64,000 bases of DNA from JASUTC01 sp035447925 (GCA_035447925.1 DAOTHY010000005.1:1-64000); one strand, 5' to 3'. Shown: positions 17,049 to 26,103, numbered from the stretch's first letter. Translations and numbers: made by a program. The notes: generated from the sequence alone by a model not told the origin.

Positions 17049-17709
17049 TCAAGACATGAAAAATCATACCCCCCCTCATTTTTCTTATTTGTGTAAAGCC
17101 ACCAAAACGGGGGTTTTGCGTTTTTTGTCTCACAGAGAATGGATTACAGCAACAGAACGGACCATGAGAAGGGCATCGTTTCCGATATGGTTTACGTTAG
17201 GCTTTCACCCAAAACCTAAATTGACTTTTTCAAGGGCGCTGCCTACTGGCTTGATTTCGCAAGCAACTTATTTTGTTGTTCGTTTAACAGTTGAATACCA
17301 TTCAACTGCCGATTTGATCAGCCGATTTAATGCATCATCAACGAACGGACTTAAAATAAAAGGTATGTGGCTTTTGAACCCAGGAGAAAAATTCAACCAA
17401 TATTTAGATCTTTGGTCATTCCGGTTAATCATTAAAGATCAACTAACAGCAGAAAAAGAACTCATTCTTCAACGTTTGATTGAGAATAGTGCGTTGGAAA
17501 CGAAGTGTGTGGTTCTTGATAAATCCTTTTTTATGATAGAATATAAAACAGTGGAAAAAAAATGGTTGGATTACAGAGATATCTTGCAAAGTCTTTACAA
17601 CGAAAGGTTCCCAAGATTATTCTATTTGCCCTTACTGAGGGAGGTCTATTGTAATCGTGATACCTGTGTTCCCGTGAGTAACTTGTTTGAACTGCGTGGG
17701 AGGCAATGA
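17026..17709 (+). CDS. DUF2344 (radical-SAM-associated) protein, stand-alone
   Basis: A 227-residue protein with the DUF2344/TIGR03936 pattern: an N-terminal FLSHREW and a FHPKPKLTFSRALPTGL core (about residues 60-76), related in fold to tRNA and RNA-modification proteins. In many Firmicutes this domain follows, or is fused to, a B12-binding radical SAM protein; no such partner is adjacent here. The function is unknown. Two ATGs are possible, 17026 (overlapping proS by 23 bases) and 17056; neither has a clear ribosome site, so the start is uncertain. The stop codon overlaps the start of the response regulator gene. Confidence 0.75.
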   Translation: MTQENEYNQDMKNHTPPHFSYLCKATKTGVLRFLSHREWITATERTMRRASFPIWFTLGFHPKPKLTFSRALPTGLISQATYFVVRLTVEYHSTADLISRFNASSTNGLKIKGMWLLNPGEKFNQYLDLWSFRLIIKDQLTAEKELILQRLIENSALETKCVVLDKSFFMIEYKTVEKKWLDYRDILQSLYNERFPRLFYLPLLREVYCNRDTCVPVSNLFELRGRQ

Positions 17710-18083
17710 TGTCAAAAAAAGTATTGGTCGTTGATGATTCTCCTGTTTTGAGGAATATTATCGTGTTCAATTTAAAAAAAGCCGGTTATGAAATCCAACA
17801 AGCTGTGGATGGGGTGGATGGTTTAGAAAAAATGCGTGAATTCAAACCCGACATGGTCGTATTGGACATCATGATGCCAAGGCTGGATGGTTTTGGTGTT
17901 TTGGAGGAAAAATCAAAGGATGAAGCCATCCATTCTATACCGGTTATGATATTAACCGCTAAAGGTGGCGAAGATGATAAAGACAAGGCTATTTCATTAG
18001 GTGCTTTAGGCGTATTAACCAAGCCGTTCAGTCCCAAACAGCTGATTTCTTCAGTAAAAGAGGTGATTGGTGATGCCTCTTAA
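17706..18083 (+). CDS. single-domain response regulator (RR468-like)
   Basis: A 125-residue receiver domain with no output domain. The acidic pair DD (about residues 10-11), phospho-acceptor Asp in VVLDIMMP (about 54), switch Thr in LTAKGG (about 83) and Lys in KPFSP (about 107) are all present. From memory of the family it closely resembles Thermotoga RR468, the partner of histidine kinase HK853, and the neighbours here are also of the Thermotoga kind. It probably relays a kinase signal by protein-protein contact, plausibly to the phosphatase encoded next. Two adjacent ATGs follow GGGAGGC. The start overlaps the stop of the upstream gene, and the end overlaps the next gene by 11 bases. Confidence 0.92.
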   Translation: MMSKKVLVVDDSPVLRNIIVFNLKKAGYEIQQAVDGVDGLEKMREFKPDMVVLDIMMPRLDGFGVLEEKSKDEAIHSIPVMILTAKGGEDDKDKAISLGALGVLTKPFSPKQLISSVKEVIGDAS

Positions 18084-19518
18084 AAAAAGGCTTGAAGAGC
18101 TGTTGAAAAGGATCGAACAGATCTCGGATGCAAATCATGAGACAGTTATTAATCAGGGAAATGAATCGGATAATGGAGAAGAATACATTATTAAAGTGTT
18201 AGACCAAGGAATTGAAAGACTCGAAAACGAACTGGTAAATTACAAAAATCAGCTTGAAGAAAGTTCCATCATGTTAGAAACTCAATTAGAAGAAATTTCT
18301 AAGACATACGAAGAGCTGTCAACTTTGTACGAAGTGACAAAGATTTTATCCCATACCCTTGATCCCGTTTCAGTTGGAGAACGACTGATTGAATCCATCA
18401 GAAACTCCATTCCCGCTGAAGGGATTGGTATCTATTTTTCATATTTGGATGTAGAAGAGTTTTTTTATTCGGTAAATCAGGAATCCACTTTGCAAAACAC
18501 CCTGGAATATTGTAAAAATTTTGTGGAAGAGTATCTCTCAAAAGATTCCGTTAAGATTTTAATGTTGGATGGAGAAAAACTGAGAGAATTTGGCCTCTCT
18601 GACACCATTCGTTCGATGATCATTATCCCCATCAGCTCAACTGAAAAGTGCTATGGCGGAATCGTTCTTGCGAACAGAGAACTGGGAAGCATTTTTACAG
18701 CAGGGGACAGAAAATTATTGGAATCGATTGCCAATCAGATTCATTTTAGCATCGAAAACTTTATCTACCTGGAAGAGAAAATTGAGCAGGAAAGATTACG
18801 AGAACAAATTAACATCGCCAAAGAAATCCAAAGAAGCCTGTTGCCCTCACAGATCATTCAGCCGGAAAGAACACAGATTGCAGCAAGTTTTTCACCTGCT
18901 GTAGAGGTTGCCGGGGATTATTACGATGTTTTTTTATTGAAGGAAAAGATCTTCTTAATTGTTGCCGATGTTTCCGGAAAAGGTATTCCAGCTTCGTTGT
19001 TAATGAGTTCCTTTCGTTCAGCGGTAAAAATCATGGTCCACGATTCTCACTCATTACCGGAATTGGTCTCGAAAGTGAATGATCACATCGCTCAAAATGA
19101 TATCACAGACAGATTTGTGACTTCCATGTTTGTACTTTTAGATCAAAAAACAGGTGTTTTTAAGTACTCAAACGCTGGACATGACCCGATTATTTTGTAT
19201 CGAAAAGAACAAGACGAGTTTTTTGAAATCAGCAATGACGGCATTCCGATAGGCATTTTTGAAAATCAAAGTTATGAAGAAGACTCTTTTTTACTCGAAT
19301 CAGGAGATGTTTTCGTCATTTACACCGATGGGATTCCAGAAGCCAGAAATGAAAATAAGGAAGAATTCGGCTTTTCAAGAATGAAAAAGGTGATTAAAGA
19401 CAATCATGAACGAACAGCAGTGGAAATCAAAGATGCACTCTTGGAAGCCATGGAACGATTTGTTGCAAATGCAAAACAACACGACGATACAACTTTTATT
19501 GTTGTTAAATACATATAA
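18073..19518 (+). CDS. GAF/PP2C (RsbU/SpoIIE type) serine phosphatase
   Basis: A 481-residue cytosolic signalling phosphatase. Residues about 1-90 are charged and include a coiled coil (about 55-85), residues about 95-240 are a GAF-like sensor domain, a short linker helix contains the conserved IAKEIQRSLLP, and residues about 270-480 are the PP2C-type phosphatase with metal-binding motifs GDYYDV, VADVSGKGIPA, NAGHDP and YTDGIPEA. Such enzymes usually dephosphorylate an anti-sigma-factor antagonist. No such partner is encoded nearby. ATG 18073 has GAGGTG upstream and is preferred over the in-frame TTG and GTG just before it. The response regulator upstream is the likely input. Confidence 0.9.
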   Translation: MPLKKRLEELLKRIEQISDANHETVINQGNESDNGEEYIIKVLDQGIERLENELVNYKNQLEESSIMLETQLEEISKTYEELSTLYEVTKILSHTLDPVSVGERLIESIRNSIPAEGIGIYFSYLDVEEFFYSVNQESTLQNTLEYCKNFVEEYLSKDSVKILMLDGEKLREFGLSDTIRSMIIIPISSTEKCYGGIVLANRELGSIFTAGDRKLLESIANQIHFSIENFIYLEEKIEQERLREQINIAKEIQRSLLPSQIIQPERTQIAASFSPAVEVAGDYYDVFLLKEKIFLIVADVSGKGIPASLLMSSFRSAVKIMVHDSHSLPELVSKVNDHIAQNDITDRFVTSMFVLLDQKTGVFKYSNAGHDPIILYRKEQDEFFEISNDGIPIGIFENQSYEEDSFLLESGDVFVIYTDGIPEARNENKEEFGFSRMKKVIKDNHERTAVEIKDALLEAMERFVANAKQHDDTTFIVVKYI

Positions 19519-19544
19519 ATTAAAAACCGAAGGAGGTTTTATCT

Positions 19545-20303
19545 TTGTCTGGACATAATAAATGGGCAAACATTAAGCATCGAAAAGGGGCTCAGGACAA
19601 AAAGCGTTCCGCTCTCTTCAACAAAATCATCAGGGAATTAACCGTTTCTGCAAGAGAAGGGGGTGGCGATCCGGATTCAAACCCCAGATTAAGGGTGGCA
19701 GTGGATAAGGCCAGGGATGCCAACATGCCAAAGGACACCATGGAAAAAGCCATTAAAAGAGGTACTGGAGAACTCGAAGGTGTAGAATATGTTGAAATTA
19801 CCTACGAAGGCTATGGTTCTGCTGGCGTTGCCATGTTAGTCACAACTGTCTCAGATAATAAAAACAGGACAGCCCAAGAGGTTCGGCATGTTTTCAGTAA
19901 ATACAACGGAAATATGGCAGAATCAGGTGCCGTGGCTTGGATATTTGAAAAAAAGGGTACGATGACAGTGGATAAAGAGTTGATTGCAGATATGGATGAA
20001 TTCATGATGACTGCCATTGAAACCGGTGCCGAAGACATCGATGACAGTGCAGATCCGGTTTCTGTAACCACCGCACCTGAGGACATGATGCAAGTTGCAG
20101 ATGCGCTTAAAGCAGCGGGATACACACCGAAGGACGTGGAATTTTCGTATCTTCCCAAAAACAGCGTAGCCGTAGAAGGAAGAGATGCGGAGAAGGTTTT
20201 AAATCTCATATCAAAATTGGAAGATCTGGATGATGTTCAAAATGTTTATGCCAATTTTGATATTGACGATGCTGAAATGGAAAGGATCATGGAAACTCTT
20301 TAA
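19545..20303 (+). CDS. yebC: YebC/TACO1 family translation factor or regulator
   Basis: A 252-residue YebC-family protein with the signature start SGHNKWANIKHRKGAQDKKR and the RGTGELEG and YEGYG stretches. Members bind the ribosome and relieve stalling at proline stretches (YebC2/TACO1) or act as DNA-binding regulators. The ribosome role is supported here only by the family. The start is TTG 19545, well placed after GGAGG (19530-19534); no ATG is available near the conserved N-terminus. It follows the PP2C gene by 26 bases. Confidence 0.95.
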   Translation: MSGHNKWANIKHRKGAQDKKRSALFNKIIRELTVSAREGGGDPDSNPRLRVAVDKARDANMPKDTMEKAIKRGTGELEGVEYVEITYEGYGSAGVAMLVTTVSDNKNRTAQEVRHVFSKYNGNMAESGAVAWIFEKKGTMTVDKELIADMDEFMMTAIETGAEDIDDSADPVSVTTAPEDMMQVADALKAAGYTPKDVEFSYLPKNSVAVEGRDAEKVLNLISKLEDLDDVQNVYANFDIDDAEMERIMETL

Positions 20304-20310
20304 GGATTCA

Positions 20311-21153
20311 GTGAACGCTGTTTTTGATTTACATTTGCACACAACCTATTCTGACGGGGAGCAATCCCCGGAAGGATTGTTAAAAATACTCAAGGCAAAT
20401 CAAGTCACTCATTTTGCTTTGACGGATCATGATAACATGGCTCCATTTGATGATATAAAAAGGGCAGCTCTCGAAGCCGGCATGCATGTGGTACCTGGGA
20501 TTGAAATTTCTTCGGTATATAAAGATGTAGAAGTTCATATCTTAGGTTATTGTTTTGATTGGCGATTTCCGCTTTTAAGATCTTTTATTGAAGAACGCCT
20601 CGTTTTGAGAAAAGAGAGAGCCCTTTTGATCATTGAGAGGTTACAGAATAAGGGTTACCTCTTTTCAGCTGAGGACTTTGAAAAATTAATGAATAGACGT
20701 TACGTTGGAAGACCGCAGATTGCACAGTTATTATTCGAATATGGTTATGTTTCTGATCCCAAAGAGGCGTTTACAGAAGCTTTTATTGGGGACACGAGTT
20801 GTAAAGCCATTACGTATCAATTGAAAACAGTAGAAGAAGCATTAACCATCATCAAGCAAGCTGGAGGTCTTGCGTTTTTGGCTCATCCGGGTCTGTTTAG
20901 CTCTGAAAGCAACCAAGCAGATGGGATGAACAAATACGATTTGATGCGTTTTGTAGAGATGGGGATAAACGGCATTGAGGTTTTTCATCCCAGACATTCA
21001 AAATCACAGATCCAAAGGTATATCAGTTTTATTGCAAATCACCAATTATTGCTCAGTATGGGTACGGATTATCACCGGGGATGTTATAAGCCCAATACTT
21101 ACGCATTCAATTGGAGCAACTACACAAAGGATGTTTTGTCATGGATAGTGTAA
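20311..21153 (+). CDS. PHP-domain phosphoesterase
   Basis: A 280-residue PHP-family hydrolase of the TrpH/RNase AM/nucleoside 3',5'-bisphosphate phosphatase type. Metal ligands are visible: DLHLHTTYSDG (about residues 5-15), LTDHDN (about 35-40), PGIEIS (about 61-66), the AHPG His (about 193) and GTDYHRG (about 250-256). The likely substrates are short RNA or pAp-like nucleotides; this is inferred from relatives. The start is taken as GTG 20311 because AAGGA lies just before it and the motif begins within six residues; a longer frame would overlap yebC by 74 bases. It overlaps the next gene by 13 bases. Confidence 0.85.
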   Translation: MNAVFDLHLHTTYSDGEQSPEGLLKILKANQVTHFALTDHDNMAPFDDIKRAALEAGMHVVPGIEISSVYKDVEVHILGYCFDWRFPLLRSFIEERLVLRKERALLIIERLQNKGYLFSAEDFEKLMNRRYVGRPQIAQLLFEYGYVSDPKEAFTEAFIGDTSCKAITYQLKTVEEALTIIKQAGGLAFLAHPGLFSSESNQADGMNKYDLMRFVEMGINGIEVFHPRHSKSQIQRYISFIANHQLLLSMGTDYHRGCYKPNTYAFNWSNYTKDVLSWIV

Positions 21154-22259
21154 AAAGCAAAGCTCTTTTTTTCATGTTTCTCTTTGTTTTGTTGCCAATG
21201 ATGAGTGTTTTTTCGCAGGAAGAACCTTTCGAGGATTTAGATTGGCAGTTGCTTTATCCGGATGAGATTTTAAAGGAAGCCAGTGCTGAAATAGATTTTT
21301 CTACCGGTTTTTTTCTTTCCGGAGAACCAGCTATTGGATCTTATTTTCAACTGAATCCTCAGATGCATTTTTTAATCTTTGACGGAAAATTCAACATAAC
21401 GGTTGAACAAAAAAGCGATCCGTTTGGAACGTATTTTGATTTGGCAAATAAAGAAGTATCTGATTATTTTGATTTTACATCTGTAAAATACAAGAATCTC
21501 ATTTTTTACTTTGGCTTGGACAACAGATTGAATTCAAAAATGGTTTTTCTTCCAAGAATGGATTTTAACAGAAAATATATCCATTTTGAATATAGCAATC
21601 TGGACTGGCAATTGGATATCAAGTCGCCTGAATGGAGCGGGTGGGCTTTTGATTTATCAACGCCGTCTCTTAATTTAGGCGATTGGGGTATTCGATTGGA
21701 TGCAGATGCCTTTATTGACAATTCAGCATCCACCACCTATGCCATTTCTGGAGGACCGGGGGTTTGCTACAAAGATTTCTTTATCGCTCCTTATGTTGGT
21801 TATGAGCATTTTGGGCTTCATACTTCACAATTGGAAGAATGCGATCCGATTTTTGATGCGATGTCCGACCGTGTGGTTTATGGCATGAATATCGCCTATG
21901 AAAAGGATAAATTAGCCCTCAACGGTGGATTTCAATACGTTACTGAGCTGACCCCTTTTCTTAGCGTGAAATTGGGTCCTTTGGAATTCAGCACGGGAAA
22001 AGCATTGTTTTTAGCCCATGAGAATCCCGGCAGGCGATGGTGGGCTGATGTATACTGGAATTTTGAAATCGATGGTTTTTTGAGCAACATTGGTTTTTCC
22101 AATGAAACGAACTACAACGACATGTGGACCAGTTCTTTTTTTGCCGATTTCGAATTTCGAGTATATGAGAATCTGTTCTTGGATATCCGTTTGATAAAGG
22201 AAGAGAATTGGTTGTTTAAAATGGGTGCCAGATATCACACGCAATTAGAATTTTATTGA
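21141..22259 (+). CDS. predicted outer-membrane beta-barrel protein
   Basis: A 372-residue protein of no recognised family. The start ATG 21141 follows AAAGGATG. The first 25 residues form a signal peptide (basic n-region, long hydrophobic core, cleavage after VFS or FSQ). The mature part is rich in alternating hydrophobic/polar strands and in Tyr, Trp and Phe, and ends in an aromatic strand (TQLEFY), as outer-membrane barrels do. I therefore infer a barrel of about 14-16 strands, with no sequence-based function. It overlaps the end of the PHP gene, which suggests co-expression but not a shared pathway. Confidence 0.75.
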   Translation: MDSVKSKALFFMFLFVLLPMMSVFSQEEPFEDLDWQLLYPDEILKEASAEIDFSTGFFLSGEPAIGSYFQLNPQMHFLIFDGKFNITVEQKSDPFGTYFDLANKEVSDYFDFTSVKYKNLIFYFGLDNRLNSKMVFLPRMDFNRKYIHFEYSNLDWQLDIKSPEWSGWAFDLSTPSLNLGDWGIRLDADAFIDNSASTTYAISGGPGVCYKDFFIAPYVGYEHFGLHTSQLEECDPIFDAMSDRVVYGMNIAYEKDKLALNGGFQYVTELTPFLSVKLGPLEFSTGKALFLAHENPGRRWWADVYWNFEIDGFLSNIGFSNETNYNDMWTSSFFADFEFRVYENLFLDIRLIKEENWLFKMGARYHTQLEFY

Positions 22260-22291
22260 TCAAATGATTGGTAAAAACTGGAGGAAAAGAA

Positions 22292-23083
22292 ATGATTGAA
22301 AAAATAACAGATCCCGAATTTGACTGGTTTGTCGAAGAGGTAAAAAAGAAACTCAATCTTGATTTAAGCGGGTATAAGCCTCATAGGGTAAAAAGAAGAA
22401 CCGATATTCTTTTAAGAAAAAACCGAACGGAATCCTATAGAGACTATATGAAGCTAATCCTATCGGATGAAGATAAGAAAGAAGAATTTCTGGATAAACT
22501 CACCATCAACGTGACGGAATTTTTCAGAAATCCTGAAAAATGGAAGGCGCTGGAAAAAAAATACATTCCCCAGAAATTAAAGGAATCAGGCCCCAGGCTC
22601 AAGATATGGAGTGCCGGCTGTTCCAGTGGAGAAGAGCCCTATACTTGGGCAATACTCCTTGAAGAATTAAACGCCTCTCAGGCCAAGATCATTGCCACAG
22701 ATATTGACACGGGTGTACTGGCCAAGGCTAAAAACGGGGTCTATGAAAAGCGATCGCTGGAAAGTACCGAATCGATCATTGTGGATAAGTACTTTAAAAA
22801 ACTTGACGGTGAGAAATACGAGGTAAAACCCTCATTAAAAACAAGGGTGCAGTTTAAAAAGCATAATATGCTTCAAGAGGAATTTGAAAGAGATTTGGAT
22901 TTTATCTCTTGCAGAAACGTTGTAATCTATTTTGAGATGGAAACAAAGAACATTCTATATCAGAATTTTGTCAACTCACTCAAACCCGGCGGGATGTTAT
23001 TTGTAGGAAGCACAGAGAGAATCTTCAATTACAGAAAACTTGGTTTAAAAGTAGTTGAACCGTTCTTCTATCAAAAGATATAG
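22292..23083 (+). CDS. cheR: CheR-type protein-glutamate methyltransferase
   Basis: CheR transfers methyl groups from S-adenosylmethionine to glutamates of chemoreceptors for adaptation. The 263-residue protein has an N-terminal CheR_N helical domain (about residues 1-75) and a Rossmann methyltransferase domain with VTEFFRNP, the SAM motif WSAGCSSGEEPYTW (about 105-118) and DIDTGVLAKA. No receptor, cheA, cheW or cheB is nearby. Thermotogota usually carry che genes elsewhere. ATG 22292 follows GGAGGAAAAG; the upstream in-frame TTG at 22268 is not favoured. ftsY follows 9 bases later. Confidence 0.92.
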   Translation: MIEKITDPEFDWFVEEVKKKLNLDLSGYKPHRVKRRTDILLRKNRTESYRDYMKLILSDEDKKEEFLDKLTINVTEFFRNPEKWKALEKKYIPQKLKESGPRLKIWSAGCSSGEEPYTWAILLEELNASQAKIIATDIDTGVLAKAKNGVYEKRSLESTESIIVDKYFKKLDGEKYEVKPSLKTRVQFKKHNMLQEEFERDLDFISCRNVVIYFEMETKNILYQNFVNSLKPGGMLFVGSTERIFNYRKLGLKVVEPFFYQKI

Positions 23084-23092
23084 GAGAGAGTT

Positions 23093-24001
23093 ATGGGTTT
23101 TTTTGATAAATTAAAAAAAGGTTTAAAAAAGACCAATGAAGCTACTTTCGGGAAGATCAAAAAAATACTTCGATTTGGGAAATTGGACGAAAATACCCTG
23201 GAAGAAATAGAAGAGATACTAATCATGGGAGATGTGGGTGTCGAGTGCTCTGAAAAGATCATCGAGAGCCTTGAGGAGAGAAAAAAGGAATTTGATTCAC
23301 CGGAAAATGCTTTAAAGTCTATTTTAGTCGAAATGCTTAGAGGAGATAGTGAGCTCAATTACCCTCAGGAAGGGCCTTTAGTTATCAGCGTGGTGGGTGT
23401 GAACGGAGCAGGAAAAACAACCACTATTGGTAAAATAGCAAAAATATTAAAAGATGAAGGAAAAGAAGTCGTCTTAGCCGCTTCGGATACCTTCAGAGCA
23501 GCAGCCATCGATCAACTTCGGGTTTGGGCTCAAGAAAGGGCAGGAGTGACACTCATTTCCCATCAACATGGTGCTGATGCCGGAGCGGTGGCATTTGATG
23601 CGGTTCAGCATGCCAAGTCAAAAAATAAAGATTGTGTGATTATAGATACAGCCGGCCGTTTACACACCAAAACCAATCTGATGAACGAACTGGCAAAAGT
23701 TCACAAGGTTGTTAGAAAGGTCATTCCCCAAGCCCCTCATGAAATCCTTTTGGTCATAGATGCAACGACTGGTCAAAATGGATTGCTGCAAGCTGAGAAG
23801 TTTGCCCAAGCTGTTGGTGTTACTGGGATTGTGGTTACCAAATTGGATGGAACTGCCAAAGGGGGAATTGCCTTGTCAATTAAGGAAAGATTTGGCATAC
23901 CGATTAAATTTATCGGAGTAGGGGAAGGGGTCGATGATCTTAAACGGTTTGATCCGGAAAATTTTGTAAATGCATTGCTTCAGGAAGCAGATGGTGAGTA
24001 A
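23093..24001 (+). CDS. ftsY: signal recognition particle receptor FtsY
   Basis: FtsY docks SRP-ribosome complexes at the membrane. The NG domain is complete in 302 residues: N domain (about 1-85), then G1 GVNGAGKTTTIGK (about 102-114), DTFRAAA, DTAGR (about 184-188), TKLDGTAKGG (about 243-252) and the GVGEG end. The acidic A domain of enterobacteria is absent, as is normal in Thermotogota and Gram-positive bacteria. Its last base is the first base of the next start codon (TAATG), so translation is coupled. Confidence 0.96.
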   Translation: MGFFDKLKKGLKKTNEATFGKIKKILRFGKLDENTLEEIEEILIMGDVGVECSEKIIESLEERKKEFDSPENALKSILVEMLRGDSELNYPQEGPLVISVVGVNGAGKTTTIGKIAKILKDEGKEVVLAASDTFRAAAIDQLRVWAQERAGVTLISHQHGADAGAVAFDAVQHAKSKNKDCVIIDTAGRLHTKTNLMNELAKVHKVVRKVIPQAPHEILLVIDATTGQNGLLQAEKFAQAVGVTGIVVTKLDGTAKGGIALSIKERFGIPIKFIGVGEGVDDLKRFDPENFVNALLQEADGE

Positions 24002-24675
24002 TGGCCAAAAAAAAGTTTTGGTACAAAAAAATGAAATGTCCTCTTTGCGAAGAAGAATTTGAATCCATCAGGGTGTTTTCCAACGCCATTTCCGTTACGA
24101 AAAGGGATGTCTATCTGCGGCCTACCTATCAGGATGTAAACCCCGATTGGTTTGCGTTGATTACCTGTCCTGAATGTTATTTTTCTGCTTTTGAAAGTGA
24201 TTTTGAAAAGATCTTAGACAACATGTCCTATGACAAATTAGAGATACTGCGTAAAAGCTTGTTAAGGGCAAAACAAAATTTCCATGTGAACTTTGAACAG
24301 GACAGAACCCTTGAAGATGCTCATCATATTGAAATACTTGGCATGCTGACTTATCTTCAAGCTGATCTCCCTTTTAAAACGGCCCAATTATTTTTAAAGA
24401 TAGGCTGGTATTATGTGGATAAAAACGACTTGGAAAATGCCGCCATCAGTTATTCGAAATCACTCAAGCAATTTGAGAGGGCTTACTCTGAGGATAAAAA
24501 GGGACAACACAGTGATGGAATCATGTTTTATATGTCCACTCTTAACATTCAATTGAACCGAGTGAAAGAGGGATTCAAGTGGCTTGAACGACTATTAAAA
24601 GAGTACAGAGGATCCAATTCGCATTATGTCAAAGCTGCAAAGGAGCTCTGGGAGGAGGTTAGAGGATCGGAATAA
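24001..24675 (+). CDS. DUF2225 family protein
   Basis: A 224-residue cytosolic protein. Its N-terminal part contains two zinc-ribbon-like cysteine pairs, CPLC (about residues 13-16) and CPEC (about 57-60), followed by an alpha-helical, TPR-like region (about 85-220) with the repeated pattern LFLKIGWYYVDKNDLENAAISYSKSL. DUF2225 members are found in Firmicutes, spirochaetes and related groups; their function is not established. It is coupled to ftsY by a TAATG and to the lipoprotein gene downstream by a possible ATAA overlap. Confidence 0.82.
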   Translation: MAKKKFWYKKMKCPLCEEEFESIRVFSNAISVTKRDVYLRPTYQDVNPDWFALITCPECYFSAFESDFEKILDNMSYDKLEILRKSLLRAKQNFHVNFEQDRTLEDAHHIEILGMLTYLQADLPFKTAQLFLKIGWYYVDKNDLENAAISYSKSLKQFERAYSEDKKGQHSDGIMFYMSTLNIQLNRVKEGFKWLERLLKEYRGSNSHYVKAAKELWEEVRGSE

Positions 24676-26066
24676 CCCGTCTGACATTCAAATTTGCACT
24701 TTTATTCATTGTGATCATTACTTCTTTTACCTTAACATCCTGTTATCAACCGACTCAATCCGGAGAGGAGCTGCTATTCAACTCCTTAAGTTCATTGGTC
24801 GAAGAACTTCAATTGCGAATCGAGGCCTTTAACTGGCAACAAGTTCAAAACAAAGTGAATATCGATAAAAATAGCCGTGCAATCAAAGATTTATCAGAAG
24901 CTTTAGATAAGAACAGCGAATTTGTAGATTCTTTGTTTGCCAGTATGACATACAGTGAAATATTCAATCACGGAGTGAGTCTGACCCATCAAGAACAAAT
25001 CCCCACAATGGATGAAATTAAAAGGTTGATCGAAGAACAGGGACGAAAGAATTTGGAAGCATTTGAACACTCTTTTTTTTCAACAACGACATATGACCCT
25101 TCAGATAACGAGACTCAGAGACTGCAAAAAGAGATTATCATGCTGAAAGAGAACTTCAAACGATTGAAATGGCAACTGTATGAGAATGATCCTGAACCTT
25201 TTTCGCAAGAGGATTATCTGGTTTACGACAATCGGATTGTGTATCAGGTTCAATCCGGAGACACCTTAAGTCAAATTGCAACGGGTTTCGGATTGGGATC
25301 CAATGGTGTCAACGAAATCATGTCACTCAACAACATCGAAGATCCCAGAGCTATTAGGAGAGGTCAAGAACTTTTGATTGAAGCACCTCCGGTGTTTGAA
25401 AGGATCAGAATACCGCTTTTCGGCAGAGACAACCTGATCCCGGATGATATATTGGCCTTTTACGCTGAAAATACACCTGAAGGTTTTTCAAGAGGTTTAA
25501 CCTTTAACACCCTCAACAACCAGCAAATCTGCTCCTGCCTTCCGGGAAGAGTTATTGATACCGGTCCGTCCTATATCGTAATCTATCACGGAAATGAAAT
25601 TAAACTCGTCTATTCTAACCTTCAAGATATTCTGATTGATAAGGGAGATTGGGTAACAGCCGGGCAAATTATTGGCTCCTCTTGTCAAAACCAGTTTACT
25701 TTAGAATTTATTTTCAATTCTGAATACCGAGACCCAATGAAATTATTTTTAAAACAGATGGGACAGTTTCGCATTACTTTTTACACTGAATGGGAAGACG
25801 GAAACCTACCCTATTTTCCTTATTTCAGAAGGGTAAAGGATGGGGGGTTTGCCAGAGAATGGTATTCCGTAGCAGCCGATCCCCTTTTATTTGAGAAGGG
25901 TACCATGATATACATCCCTGAACTAAAAGGAACACCATCAAAGGGACTTTTTGTCGTGGAAGATGAGGGCAGCGCTATCAAAGGGAATGCTATTGATGTG
26001 TATATGCGTGATCTTACCTTGGCTTCTTTACTGCAAACCTATTCGTTAGTCTATCGTTTTCCATAA
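24672..26066 (+). CDS. LysM / degenerate M23 / 3D-domain lipoprotein
   Basis: A putative lytic-transglycosylase-like envelope protein. Signal: from ATA 24672 the sequence gives basic residues, a hydrophobic core and a lipobox LTSC, but the first ATG/GTG/TTG (GTG 24711) would leave no n-region, so I take the unusual start ATA (overlapping the previous TAA as ATAA, AGAGGA upstream); CTG 24681 is possible. Then come a helical stretch (about residues 45-160), a LysM domain (about 190-235), a beta domain resembling M23 peptidases but lacking the catalytic histidines (HLS and HLH replaced), and a C-terminal 3D domain (about 395-460) with the conserved DEGSAIKGNAIDVY. The 3D domain has lytic activity in MltA and related proteins. 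A strong bidirectional terminator follows. Confidence 0.72.
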   Translation: MTRLTFKFALLFIVIITSFTLTSCYQPTQSGEELLFNSLSSLVEELQLRIEAFNWQQVQNKVNIDKNSRAIKDLSEALDKNSEFVDSLFASMTYSEIFNHGVSLTHQEQIPTMDEIKRLIEEQGRKNLEAFEHSFFSTTTYDPSDNETQRLQKEIIMLKENFKRLKWQLYENDPEPFSQEDYLVYDNRIVYQVQSGDTLSQIATGFGLGSNGVNEIMSLNNIEDPRAIRRGQELLIEAPPVFERIRIPLFGRDNLIPDDILAFYAENTPEGFSRGLTFNTLNNQQICSCLPGRVIDTGPSYIVIYHGNEIKLVYSNLQDILIDKGDWVTAGQIIGSSCQNQFTLEFIFNSEYRDPMKLFLKQMGQFRITFYTEWEDGNLPYFPYFRRVKDGGFAREWYSVAADPLLFEKGTMIYIPELKGTPSKGLFVVEDEGSAIKGNAIDVYMRDLTLASLLQTYSLVYRFP

Positions 26067-26103
26067 AAAAAGATAACGACCCCTCAAGGCCGTTATCTTT
26101 TTT
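26066..26103. terminator. bidirectional terminator between the LysM gene and rpsO
   Basis: AAAAAAGATAACG (26066-26078) pairs with CGTTATCTTTTTT (26091-26103). T-runs occur on the 3' side of both strands, so it should end the plus-strand operon and the minus-strand rpsO transcript alike. Confidence 0.88.
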
